Assembly: GCF_003966915.1 (NCBI RefSeq) | Contig: NZ_AP018150.1 | Coordinates: 2,232,001 to 2,296,000 of the forward strand | Direction of reading: 5' to 3' | Source of the DNA: Mycoavidus cysteinexigens | Lineage (GTDB): Bacteria > Pseudomonadota > Gammaproteobacteria > Burkholderiales > Burkholderiaceae | Length of the DNA stretch: 64,000 bases | Shown here: piece after piece, positions 20,088 to 27,878 of the stretch | How the letters are laid out: each line of letters starts with the position of its first letter | Numbering within the stretch: the stretch's first letter is position 1 | Position numbers and translations under genes: made by a program | Notes under the pieces: model-generated | Databases searched by the model: none | Seen by the model: only the letters and a program-made list of their open reading frames with translations | What the model was told of the DNA's origin: nothing

Positions 20088-20117
20088 TTAGATTGCACGG
20101 CGTTAGATTGCACGGCG
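20088..20117. repeat. 15-base perfect tandem duplication at the sdhB stop
   Basis: The unit TTAGATTGCACGGCG occurs twice in a row (20088-20102 and 20103-20117). The second unit encodes the last residues (Arg-Arg-Ala-Ile) and stop of SdhB on the minus strand. The protein is therefore unaffected and the extra copy lies in the spacer before sdhE. It looks like a recent slippage duplication. Confidence 0.9.
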
Positions 20118-20807
20118 CACCATGAGTTCTTTGATTTTACCAATCGCCTTCGTCGGGTTCAGCCCCTTCGGGCAAACGTCAACACAATTCATAATGGTGT
20201 GGCAACGGAATAAGCGATAAGGGTCCTCTAGATTATCTAAGCGTTCCCCAGTGGCTTGATCCCGACTGTCTGCGATAAAGCGATACGCCTGCAATAAGCC
20301 GGCGGGTCCGACGAACTTGTCTGGATTCCACCAAAAACTCGGGCAAGAGGTCGAACAACTAGCGCATAAAATACATTCGTACAGTCCATCCAATTCATTA
20401 CGCTCTTGCGGTGATTGTAAACGCTCTTTCTCCGGCAAGGGTTCATCATTAATCAAATAAGGCTTGATTGAATGGTATTGATCAAAGAAATGTGTAAAAT
20501 CGCAAATCAAATCGCGCACGACAGGTAAGCCCGGCAGCGGTCTGAGCGTAATGCGCTGCGGCAGCTCATTCATATTAGTCAGGCAGGCCAGACCATTCTT
20601 GCCATTAATATTCATTGCATCCGAGCCACATACGCCTTCGCGGCATGAGCGACGAAACGCCAGCGACTCATCAATGGATTTCAGCTTGATCAACGCATCG
20701 AGCAGCATTTTGTCGTGCGCATCGAGCTCAAGCTCGTAAGTCTGCATCCGCGGCGCCGCGTCTTGGTCTGGATCGTAGCGATAAATCTCAAAAATACGTT
20801 TTGTCAT
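20103..20807 (-). CDS. sdhB: succinate dehydrogenase iron-sulfur subunit
   Basis: This 234-residue electron-transfer subunit of complex II sits on the cytoplasmic face of the inner membrane. The 2Fe-2S cluster cysteines lie in [21 protein letters not shown]. The 4Fe-4S and 3Fe-4S sites are in [16 protein letters not shown] and [17 protein letters not shown]. Length and spacing are normal. It follows sdhA by about 100 bases. Confidence 0.97.
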   Translation of the reverse strand: MTKRIFEIYRYDPDQDAAPRMQTYELELDAHDKMLLDALIKLKSIDESLAFRRSCREGVCGSDAMNINGKNGLACLTNMNELPQRITLRPLPGLPVVRDLICDFTHFFDQYHSIKPYLINDEPLPEKERLQSPQERNELDGLYECILCASCSTSCPSFWWNPDKFVGPAGLLQAYRFIADSRDQATGERLDNLEDPYRLFRCHTIMNCVDVCPKGLNPTKAIGKIKELMVRRAI

Positions 20808-20905
20808 CTCGAATTCCCGTTAGCCTAACTTAAAGCACCCACACACTGTCTAAGCTTGTTATGCTTGATGCTTAGGTCCGGCCTATCTAGCAAAAATGGT
20901 CATGC

Positions 20906-22681
20906 TCAAAAAGTGCGCGCTTTGGGCGGGACAGTTTCAACTGTCAGCGGCTTCATTTGCACGGGTTTATAGTCCAAACGATTATCCGCGCTATGCCAAA
21001 GAGTATGGTGCATCCAATTAACATCGTCGCGCTCTGGATAATCGCGGTGCGCATGTGCGCCACGGCTTTCTTTGCGCGCTTCGGCTGAAGTCGTTGTGGC
21101 CCGCGCCACTTCAATCAAATTAGCCAATTCCAGGGCTTCAACCCGTGCTGTATTAAATACTTTTGATTTATCTCGCAAATGGACATGCTGCACGCGCTCG
21201 GCCAGCTCAGTCATCTTTGCAACGCCCTCCGCCAATAGATCATTGGTGCGGAAAACACCCACATGGTCTTGCATAGTCTGACGAATATCACCCGCAATAT
21301 GCTGCGTATATTCGCCAGTAGTACTTGCCTCAAGCTTAGCTAAACGCGCCATCGCGCGCTCAGCGGCATCTGCTGGCAACGGCTTATGTTCACGTTGGGC
21401 GCTCACTTGCTTAATAATATGGTTGCCCGCGGCTCGACCAAACACCACCAAATCCAGCAACGAATTGGTGCCAAGGCGATTCGCGCCATGTACGGATACG
21501 CACGAACATTCGCCGACCGCGTAAAAACCATTAATTGGGGCTTGGTTATCGCCATTTCCGGCGACCACTTGACCGTTAATGTTAGTCGGAATACCGCCCA
21601 TTTGATAATGGATCGTAGGCACGACTGGAATCGCCTCTAAAATACAATCCACATTAGCGAATTTCAGGGCGATTTCACGGATTGACGGCAATCTTTTAAC
21701 GATTGTCTCAGCCCCGATATGGGATAGATCTAATAGCACGTGGTCCCGCCGTGGGCCACACCCCCGACCTTCTTTAATTTCTTGGTCCATCGCCCGCGAA
21801 ACAAAATCACGTGGCGCTAAATCTTTCAAAGTCGGAGCATAACGCTCCATAAACCGTTCGCCATGGGCATTACGCAAAATTCCGCCCTCACCACGCACCC
21901 CTTCAGTAATGAGCACGCCAGCGCCAGCCACACCAGTTGGATGGAACTGCCAGAACTCCATATCCTGGAGTGGGACACCCGCCCGGGCCGCCATCCCAAG
22001 ACCATCGCCGGTATTAATAAATGCATTCGTTGAAGCCGCATAAATGCGACCTGCGCCGCCTGTTGCAAAGAGCGTGCACTTGGCTTCTAAAATATAAACC
22101 TCGCCCGTTTCCATTTCGAGCGCAGTCACGCCAAGCACATTCCCTTCTTGATCGCGGATGAGATCAAGCGCCATCCATTCAACAAAAAACTGGGTTTTCG
22201 CTTTGACGTTCTGTTGGTAAAGCGTATGAAGCAATGCGTGCCCAGTCCGATCCGCCGCAGCGCAAGCACGTTGCACAGGTTTCTCGCCATAATTTGCGGT
22301 ATGCCCGCCAAACGGACGCTGGTAGATCGTGCCATCCGGGTTACGATCAAACGGCATACCAAAATGCTCAAGCTCATACACTGCGCGGGGCGCCTCACGA
22401 CACATAAATTCAATCGCGTCTTGATCGCCGAGCCAATCCGAGCCTTTAATGGTGTCGTAAAAATGATAATGCCAATTGTCTTCGCTCATATTGCCTAACG
22501 AAGCGCCAATTCCACCCTGAGCGGCAACCGTATGCGAGCGAGTTGGAAATACCTTAGATAATACGGCAACCGACAAACCTGCCTGCGCCAATTGCAACGA
22601 GGCACGCATACCCGAGCCTCCCGCACCGACAATCACTACATCAAAACGGCGACGGGGCAACGTACTCTTAACTGCGACCAT
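20906..22681 (-). CDS. sdhA: succinate dehydrogenase flavoprotein subunit
   Basis: This 591-residue catalytic subunit oxidises succinate to fumarate. The start at 22681 (MVAVKSTLPRRRFDVVIVGAGGSG) follows the sdhD stop by 2 bases and gives family length; an upstream in-frame ATG would overlap sdhD. The FAD dinucleotide fold is VVIVGAGGSGMRASLQLA. The histidine that binds FAD covalently is in SHTVAAQGGIGASLGN. HPTGVAGAGVLITEG and the active-site arginine region near HYQMGGIPTN are present. Confidence 0.97.
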   Translation of the reverse strand: MVAVKSTLPRRRFDVVIVGAGGSGMRASLQLAQAGLSVAVLSKVFPTRSHTVAAQGGIGASLGNMSEDNWHYHFYDTIKGSDWLGDQDAIEFMCREAPRAVYELEHFGMPFDRNPDGTIYQRPFGGHTANYGEKPVQRACAAADRTGHALLHTLYQQNVKAKTQFFVEWMALDLIRDQEGNVLGVTALEMETGEVYILEAKCTLFATGGAGRIYAASTNAFINTGDGLGMAARAGVPLQDMEFWQFHPTGVAGAGVLITEGVRGEGGILRNAHGERFMERYAPTLKDLAPRDFVSRAMDQEIKEGRGCGPRRDHVLLDLSHIGAETIVKRLPSIREIALKFANVDCILEAIPVVPTIHYQMGGIPTNINGQVVAGNGDNQAPINGFYAVGECSCVSVHGANRLGTNSLLDLVVFGRAAGNHIIKQVSAQREHKPLPADAAERAMARLAKLEASTTGEYTQHIAGDIRQTMQDHVGVFRTNDLLAEGVAKMTELAERVQHVHLRDKSKVFNTARVEALELANLIEVARATTTSAEARKESRGAHAHRDYPERDDVNWMHHTLWHSADNRLDYKPVQMKPLTVETVPPKARTF

Positions 22682-22683
22682 TC

Positions 22684-23052
22684 TTATACTCTCCACAGAA
22701 TCTGCACGGCGTAACCTGCACAGGTCAGTAGCCACACGATCGTCAACACTTGCAGCGTTAGCCGCACGCTAAGCGGTTTTACATAATCCATCCAAATATC
22801 ACGCATGCCCACCCAAGCGTGATAAAAAAGCGCCAGCAGCGCAACCAAAGTGGCCGCTTTCATCCATGGCGCCGCAAAAATCGAGGTCCAACCCTCATAG
22901 GAAAAATTTTTCGCCGCAAAAAACCAAATGAGTAGAATCAGCGCATAAATAGCCATCACGGCGGCGCTCACCCGCTGCGCTAGCCAGTCACGCAAACCAT
23001 AATGCGCGCCAACCACAAGTCGCTTTGGGCCAAAATTATTGTGCGTTGCCAT
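22684..23052 (-). CDS. sdhD: succinate dehydrogenase membrane anchor subunit
   Basis: This 122-residue anchor has three membrane helices (about 30-50, 60-80 and 95-115). ALFYHAWVGMRDIWMDYVKP contains the conserved His that serves haem b/quinone binding in this family. It begins directly after sdhC (adjacent codons) and ends 2 bases before sdhA, a tight operon. Confidence 0.94.
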   Translation of the reverse strand: MATHNNFGPKRLVVGAHYGLRDWLAQRVSAAVMAIYALILLIWFFAAKNFSYEGWTSIFAAPWMKAATLVALLALFYHAWVGMRDIWMDYVKPLSVRLTLQVLTIVWLLTCAGYAVQILWRV

Positions 23053-23463
23053 TTAAAAAATTCCGAATAGTTTGAGCGCAATAGCAAAGGTGACTATTGA
23101 CGAGAGGGCACATACGACCGCCGCCGTTTTTTTGCTAGAGGCTTTAGCCACCCCGTAATGCAGGTCCATCAGCAAATGACGAAGACCGGCAAAACAATGA
23201 AATACAAAAGCCCAAATAACCAATAAAAGGCTTAATTTAACCAGTGCGCCACTCGCAAAACTCTTTAGCGCCTCAAAGCTCTGCGCTGAAGTTAAGCTTT
23301 GCTGAAACAAATACAGAGAAAACGGCAAAGAAAGAAAAAGCAGTGCACCGCTAATACGGTGCAAAATTGACACGATCCCTGGCAACGGAAGCCGGTAACT
23401 GAGTATCTGTCCGATCCCAATATTACGGAATTCCGGCCTTGATTTTTTTCTAATTTCAGCCAT
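23053..23463 (-). CDS. sdhC: succinate dehydrogenase cytochrome b556 subunit
   Basis: This 136-residue haem-binding anchor has three membrane helices. The start at 23463 (MAEIRKKSRPEFRNIG) is preferred over an ATG eight codons upstream because it matches the usual N-terminus. RPEFRNIGIGQI, LPLPGIVSILHRISGA (quinone site Ser/Arg region) and HCFAGLRHLLMDLHYG (haem ligand His) are family motifs. It is the first gene of the sdhCDAB-sdhE-gltA-leuB run, so the operon promoter should lie in 23464-23656. Confidence 0.95.
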   Translation of the reverse strand: MAEIRKKSRPEFRNIGIGQILSYRLPLPGIVSILHRISGALLFLSLPFSLYLFQQSLTSAQSFEALKSFASGALVKLSLLLVIWAFVFHCFAGLRHLLMDLHYGVAKASSKKTAAVVCALSSIVTFAIALKLFGIF

Positions 23464-23656
23464 ACGGTTAAACCTCATTGAATCCACAGCCCGAGATTTT
23501 AACGCGTTTTTCGCTTATCTGACACTGGGAAGGCTTCGCATGGCTCAAGTCTGCGTACAAAACTCTTGTAAATAGAGGGTCAACAAGCGATAAAGCTTGG
23601 TATGAATAAGCGATCTATAAATTAAAATCTCTTGGGCGACCCAAAGCTCGAAGAAT

Positions 23657-24070
23657 TTATGTTAGCCCTTTCAGATCAGAAAGACCCGTGATTTTTTTAA
23701 TTGTATCTAACTCTAATCCTAGATTCTGCAGATTTTGAGCGATGGCAAACGCTTTTAGTTGCTCGCCTTCGCGCTGGCCTTCTCTCCGCCCTTTTTCTCG
23801 CCCTTCATCTCGCAAAAATTGCCCTAGTGTTTTCATCTCTTCATCCTCACGACATTGTCTTACGTTTTCCATCAAGAACTGTAGAAACCGCCCCTCATCG
23901 CCGCAGCCTTCTTCAACTAAATAGTAGATTAACCGCCTCAGCTTTCCAACCAGAAAGGGTTAGCATTGCAACAGTTCGGCTAACTGAGGCGTAAACTGCA
24001 TTAAACTCTGCGTGCCTATCTATGTATTTTTTTCGCTAACTGCTTACGCTTAAAACAATTCAAATAATTA
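23657..24070 (-). pseudogene. truncated, deleted copy of the neighbouring Rpn-family nuclease gene
   Basis: This is a partial tandem copy of the 3' half of the gene at 24135-25064. The two are nearly identical from the stop codon through the charged GREKGRREGQREGEQ region. The copy then loses about 110 bases relative to the full gene (junction near 24030, joining the tgtattttt and gctaactgct segments), carries further small changes that break the frame, and loses homology at about 24070. A 72-residue frame (23657-23875) remains open but has no nuclease domain. It is clearly a duplication remnant. Confidence 0.85.
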
Positions 24071-24134
24071 CTGAGTTTTGATGCTCTCCAGCCAGCCCGC
24101 CTTTGGATTAATAAATATTAATATTGAAATATAT

Positions 24135-25064
24135 TTATGCGAGTCCTTTAAGGTCGGAAAGACCCGTGACTTTTTTAATCGTATCTAATCCTAATCCTAG
24201 ATTCTGCAGATTTTGAGCGATGGCAAACGCTTTTAGTTGCTCGCCTTCGCGCTGGCCCTCTCGCCAGCCTTCTCTCCGCCCTTCCTCGCGCCCTTCCTCG
24301 CGCCCTTCATCTCGCAAAAATTGCCCTAATGTTTTCATCTCTTCATCCTCTCGACATTGTCTTACGTTTTCCATCAAGAACTGTAAAAACCGCCCATCAT
24401 CGCCACGGCCTTCTTCAACTAAATAGTAGATTAACTGCCTCAATTTTTCAACCGGTAAAGGGTAGCATTGCAACAGTTCGGCTAACTGCGGTGCAAACTG
24501 CATTAAATTCTGCGTGCCTATGTATTTTTGCGCTAAGGTTAGCGCCGCCATACGTTTATAGCGCTTTATTTCTTCGTCTGGAATAGTGGATAGATCTAGA
24601 ATTTGGACCGATGCAGGCAGCCCCAAGCGTTTTTGTGCTAACTGCTTACGCTTAAAACAATTCAAATAATTCGTAGGTCCAGGATAAGGCCGTTCGCCCC
24701 GGTAAAAAATCATCTCAAATACAGCCGGTAGTTGTTTATGACCTTGTTCAAGATGCTGCTGCATGATGCCGTTTAAGTAACTTGAAAGCTTGAACGGCGG
24801 AAGAGCGCTGGCGGTACTCTCGTGTTCCATTAAGATATACAGCTTGTCTTGCCCGTCTGGGCTACTCACTGAATACACTATATCGGCAAAACGCTGGCTG
24901 AGATTACTTTGCACAAAAGCGCCTGAAACCAGTTGTAGCGTATTGAAATCACATTCTTTTTGTAGATAGCATGGCAAATGAAGCTGCAAAAACTCTTGCG
25001 CTATATCAATATCTTTTAAAAAAGACTTAAACAGCGCATCATGCGGCATAGATAACTTTTTCAT
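24135..25064 (-). CDS. Rpn family recombination-promoting nuclease / putative transposase
   Basis: This 309-residue protein, from the chosen ATG at 25064 (MKKLSMPHDALFKSFL), belongs to the PD-(D/E)XK transposase_31 (Rpn) family. PHDALFKSFLKD is the family's opening motif. RFADIVYSV supplies the metal-binding Asp and LYILMEHESTA the second acidic residue. The C-terminal third has a four-residue periodic charged segment (GREEGREEGRREGWREGQREGEQ) encoded by 12-base repeats, then a short helical end (LDTIKKVTGLSDLKGLA). The family cuts DNA and promotes recA-independent recombination in Escherichia coli. A damaged tandem copy lies just downstream. An ATG ten codons upstream (25094) is possible. 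Confidence 0.88.
   Translation of the reverse strand: MKKLSMPHDALFKSFLKDIDIAQEFLQLHLPCYLQKECDFNTLQLVSGAFVQSNLSQRFADIVYSVSSPDGQDKLYILMEHESTASALPPFKLSSYLNGIMQQHLEQGHKQLPAVFEMIFYRGERPYPGPTNYLNCFKRKQLAQKRLGLPASVQILDLSTIPDEEIKRYKRMAALTLAQKYIGTQNLMQFAPQLAELLQCYPLPVEKLRQLIYYLVEEGRGDDGRFLQFLMENVRQCREDEEMKTLGQFLRDEGREEGREEGRREGWREGQREGEQLKAFAIAQNLQNLGLGLDTIKKVTGLSDLKGLA
24277..24312 (-). repeat. 12-base coding tandem repeat in the Rpn gene
   Basis: CGCCCTTCCTCG occurs at 24277-24288 and 24289-24300, followed by the variant CGCCCTTCATCT at 24301-24312. Each unit encodes a four-residue Gly-Arg-Glu-Glu type block on the minus strand. The truncated copy at about 23785-23815 carries only two related units, so unit number has changed between the copies. 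Because 12 is a multiple of 3, such changes alter length without shifting the frame. Confidence 0.85.
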
Positions 25065-25250
25065 CTTATTTGGCGCAACAATAACTACGATCACGGATAC
25101 CGTTATTATCTTGTGTACGCCAAATGATTTACAGCTAGCCGAATGGCTATATTGGTTTAAAATTTTTTATATTTTTTAGTTGATTGCTTTAGTAGCTCAA
25201 TCGATATAGCCACGGCTCTTAACTTTCAAGCTCGATAGAATCATTCAAAA

Positions 25251-26078
25251 TTAGCTTAAGTCATTCTGATAATAAAACGTATCCGTCACATACCAACCAC
25301 GCCGCACTTCAACTGGCTTGTCACCATAGGTGTAAGACACTCGCTCTACATTTAACAGCGGGTGACCTGGCGCAACCCTAAGCGCTGCTGCGACCACCGC
25401 ATCCGCTGCTAATGCACGAATTTTCTCTGAAGCGCGGATCATGCGCGTGCCAAACTCTGTCTCAAAGAGGCCATAAAGCGGCCCATGGTACGCCGCCAAT
25501 CGCTCTGGCGTTAGCCCTCGAAATAGATTGCCTGGCAACCAAATTTCATCGAATACGGCAACTAATTCACCAAACTGCAAAGTACGTTTGATTAATATCA
25601 CTGGCTCATTAGGTTTGAGCTCAAGCGGTCGCGCAATCTCGGCCGGCGCACGCAAGCGCCGACACTCCAGCAAATGACTTGCGTAAGCGGTCGACGCCCC
25701 CTCTTCCGAGAGTAAGCGCAAAAAACGGAACTGTGCGCGTGCTTCGCTATGGGTCGCCACAAAAGTGCCTTTGCCCTGTCGACGGACCAGCAAATTTTCA
25801 GCCGCCAGCACACTGATTGCCTTGCGTACGGTGCCTTGACTGACCTTATAGCGCGCAGCAAGCTCAACCTCGCTTGGAATGGGTGCGCCTGGCTTCCACT
25901 CGCCCGCCTCTAGACTCTGCGTAATCAGCGCTTTAATTTGTTGATAAAGAGGACTAAAAGTAGGCGCGTGCGGCAGCCCTATCTGCTCACTGCTCGCAAT
26001 TTCAGCAGGGCTTTTGGATAAAATGGTTGAGCTACGATTCATTCTAGTATTGGAGCACAGCGCATTCATACCGTCCAC
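25251..26078 (-). CDS. GntR/HutC family transcriptional regulator
   Basis: This is a 275-residue regulator from the first ATG; a start at residue 13 (MNRSSTILSK) is equally likely. The N-terminal winged helix spans about 45-110 (PLYQQIKALITQSLEAG..., SQGTVRKAISVLAAENLLVRRQGKGTFVA). The C-terminal UTRA ligand-binding domain covers about 125-270. In Burkholderia a GntR gene occupies this same slot between sdhC and divergent mdh, so control of TCA-cycle genes is likely. The palindrome at 26096-26111 is its probable operator, which also suggests autoregulation. The ligand is not known from sequence. Confidence 0.88.
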   Translation of the reverse strand: MDGMNALCSNTRMNRSSTILSKSPAEIASSEQIGLPHAPTFSPLYQQIKALITQSLEAGEWKPGAPIPSEVELAARYKVSQGTVRKAISVLAAENLLVRRQGKGTFVATHSEARAQFRFLRLLSEEGASTAYASHLLECRRLRAPAEIARPLELKPNEPVILIKRTLQFGELVAVFDEIWLPGNLFRGLTPERLAAYHGPLYGLFETEFGTRMIRASEKIRALAADAVVAAALRVAPGHPLLNVERVSYTYGDKPVEVRRGWYVTDTFYYQNDLS

Positions 26079-26095
26079 TCCTGTTTCAATTGATA

Positions 26096-26111
26096 TGTCT
26101 TATATAAGACA
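26096..26111. promoter_or_regulatory. perfect 16-base palindrome, probable GntR operator
   Basis: TGTCTTATATAAGACA is a perfect inverted repeat in the 142-base gap between the divergent gntR and mdh genes, 18 bases upstream of the regulator's start and about 110 bases before mdh. A candidate -35 (TTGACT, 26122-26127) for mdh begins 10 bases further on. The position suits a dimeric GntR regulator controlling both genes. No second copy was noticed before sdhC or acnA. Confidence 0.7.
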
Positions 26112-26220
26112 CATGATAATATTGACTTTCAAAACAGCGGCTTTTAGACTTGGGACCGATATCAAGCGCCGCGCCGGTTTTACACGCGGATTGTTTTAAT
26201 GACTCTCTCAGGAAATAATT

Positions 26221-27204
26221 ATGTCTAAACCTGCAAAGCGTATCGCCATTTCCGGCGCTGCCGGACAAATTGCTTACTCGCTGCTCTTTCGTATCGCCAA
26301 TGGCGATTTACTAGGTAAAGATCAGCCCGTTATTTTGCAGCTATTAGATTTGCCGCAGGCGCAAGCTGCTGTGAAAGGCGTGGTCATGGAGCTTGAAGAT
26401 TGCGCCTTTGAACTGTTGCAAGACATTATTATTACAGATGATCCTAAAATTGCTTTTAAAGATATTGATTACGCATTGTTAGTTGGAGCGCGCCCCCGTT
26501 CCAAGGGAATGGAGCGTAAAGATCTCCTAAGCGCAAATGCCGAAATTTTTACGGTACAAGGTCGCGCTCTAAACGAAATGGCCAGTCGCAATGTAAAAAT
26601 CTTAGTTGTCGGCAACCCAGCGAATACCAATGCATATATCGCTATGAAGTCTGCACCCGATTTACCGCAGAAAAACTTCACCTCAATGATGCGCCTTGAC
26701 CATAATCGCGCTTTAGCGCAGCTTGCTGCTCAATCAAAACAGCCCATCGCAGAAATCGAGAAAGTAATTGTCTGGGGCAACCATTCGCCTACGATGTACC
26801 CGGATTTTCGTTTCGCTACAGTTAAAGGCGCCAGTTTGCAGCAAATGCTCAATGATGAGGCCTGGAATCGCACGGTCTTTATTCCTACTGTAGCGCAACG
26901 CGGAACTGCTGTGATCGAAGCGCGCGGCTTATCGTCAGCCGCTTCTGCCGCGAACGCCGCGATTGATCATATGCGCGACTGGGCATTAGGCAGCAACGGG
27001 CGTTGGGTCACGATGGGCATTCCTTCCAATGGGGCTTATGGCATTCCTGAAGGTCTGCTCTACGGTTTTCCAGTGACGACCGCAAATGGAGACTACACTG
27101 TAGTCTCAGACCTTGAGATCGATACGTTTTCACGCGAGCGGATGGATCTTGCGTTGCAAGAATTGCTCGAAGAACAAAATGGCGTAAAACATCTGCTTGG
27201 GTAG
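26221..27204 (+). CDS. mdh: malate dehydrogenase (NAD)
   Basis: This 327-residue enzyme interconverts malate and oxaloacetate. The NAD fold is [23 protein letters not shown]. The substrate arginine loop is [15 protein letters not shown] and the catalytic histidine lies near residue 188 in [13 protein letters not shown]. It belongs to the MDH type of beta-proteobacteria that resembles eukaryotic cytosolic MDH. An AGGAAAT ribosome site lies just before the ATG. It is divergent from gntR. Confidence 0.97.
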   Translation: MSKPAKRIAISGAAGQIAYSLLFRIANGDLLGKDQPVILQLLDLPQAQAAVKGVVMELEDCAFELLQDIIITDDPKIAFKDIDYALLVGARPRSKGMERKDLLSANAEIFTVQGRALNEMASRNVKILVVGNPANTNAYIAMKSAPDLPQKNFTSMMRLDHNRALAQLAAQSKQPIAEIEKVIVWGNHSPTMYPDFRFATVKGASLQQMLNDEAWNRTVFIPTVAQRGTAVIEARGLSSAASAANAAIDHMRDWALGSNGRWVTMGIPSNGAYGIPEGLLYGFPVTTANGDYTVVSDLEIDTFSRERMDLALQELLEEQNGVKHLLG

Positions 27205-27244
27205 TCAATATTGTTTGAAATAAACGGTATAAAAGGAGACCTGT

Positions 27245-27751
27245 ATGAGAAACCTAGTCATTGTTGCCCTTACTTATCTCTTCGCTAGCGCCCCCGTGGC
27301 CCTAGCAAGCGATACGGTTACACGAGCCACTCCAGCCGCAACCTCCTCAAACGCATCCGCAACAGCCGAACGCTTGCGCAAGCAAGCTGCACACAAAAAA
27401 AATGCGGCGGCGGCTAAAGCAAAAGTCGCTACCGCTCAGTCAGTGAAATGGCTCTGCAAAGGCAACCAGCCGCTCTGGATCACCGGCGATATGCGGCGCG
27501 ATCAAATCCTTACTATGCGCTGGAATCGCAAGAACTACCGACTGCCGCGCGTCCAGACCAGTACAGGCGCTGATCGCTTTTATGATGCAGCCAGCGGGAT
27601 GAATTGGGTGGTGATTCCCTCCAAAGCGATGCTTTTCAATGACAAAGGTCAGTATAAACAACGCCTTGCTGACGAATGCAGGTCACCCGAAATGATTGCG
27701 CGGGACGTTCCCGCGCCAACCCAGGCGGAGGCAATTCGCAAAACTCGTTAA
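27245..27751 (+). CDS. small exported protein, possibly MliC-like
   Basis: This 168-residue protein has a signal peptide (MRNLVIVALTYLFASAPVALA, cleavage expected near residue 21-22), an Ala/Lys-rich linker to about residue 72, and a small domain (about 75-150) flanked by two cysteines (KWLCKGNQ and LADECRS). Within it, DRFYDAASGMNWVVIPSKAMLF resembles the SGxxY...W...K...A-x-L pattern of MliC-type lysozyme inhibitors, but similarity is weak. A preceding GGAGAC site supports the start. It lies between mdh and acnA; its true function is unknown. Confidence 0.7.
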   Translation: MRNLVIVALTYLFASAPVALASDTVTRATPAATSSNASATAERLRKQAAHKKNAAAAKAKVATAQSVKWLCKGNQPLWITGDMRRDQILTMRWNRKNYRLPRVQTSTGADRFYDAASGMNWVVIPSKAMLFNDKGQYKQRLADECRSPEMIARDVPAPTQAEAIRKTR

Positions 27752-27790
27752 ACAGGTTGTTCGCAAATCAGAGAGCCGGCCTCTTCTCAG

Positions 27791-27827
27791 GCTGATGCAC
27801 ACTGCTATAAAAGCACCGTGCATCAGC
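27791..27827 (+). promoter_or_regulatory. 10-base perfect inverted repeat upstream of acnA
   Basis: GCTGATGCAC (27791-27800) and GTGCATCAGC (27818-27827) form a perfect stem with a 17-base loop, 51 bases before the acnA start. No T-run follows, so it is a poor intrinsic terminator. It could be a leader hairpin or an operator. Confidence 0.5.
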
Positions 27828-27878
27828 ACTGGGGGAAAGCGGCGCAGATGATTGGCGATTTCCGCGAATAAGGACAAA

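Noticed and set aside
24277-24312. Short tandem repeats considered as a CRISPR array
   Set aside because: Units are 12 bases with no spacers and encode a charged protein segment; no cas genes are in the window.
27791-27827. Hairpin considered as a terminator after the small exported protein gene
   Set aside because: It is followed by GGGGGAAAGC with no T-run.
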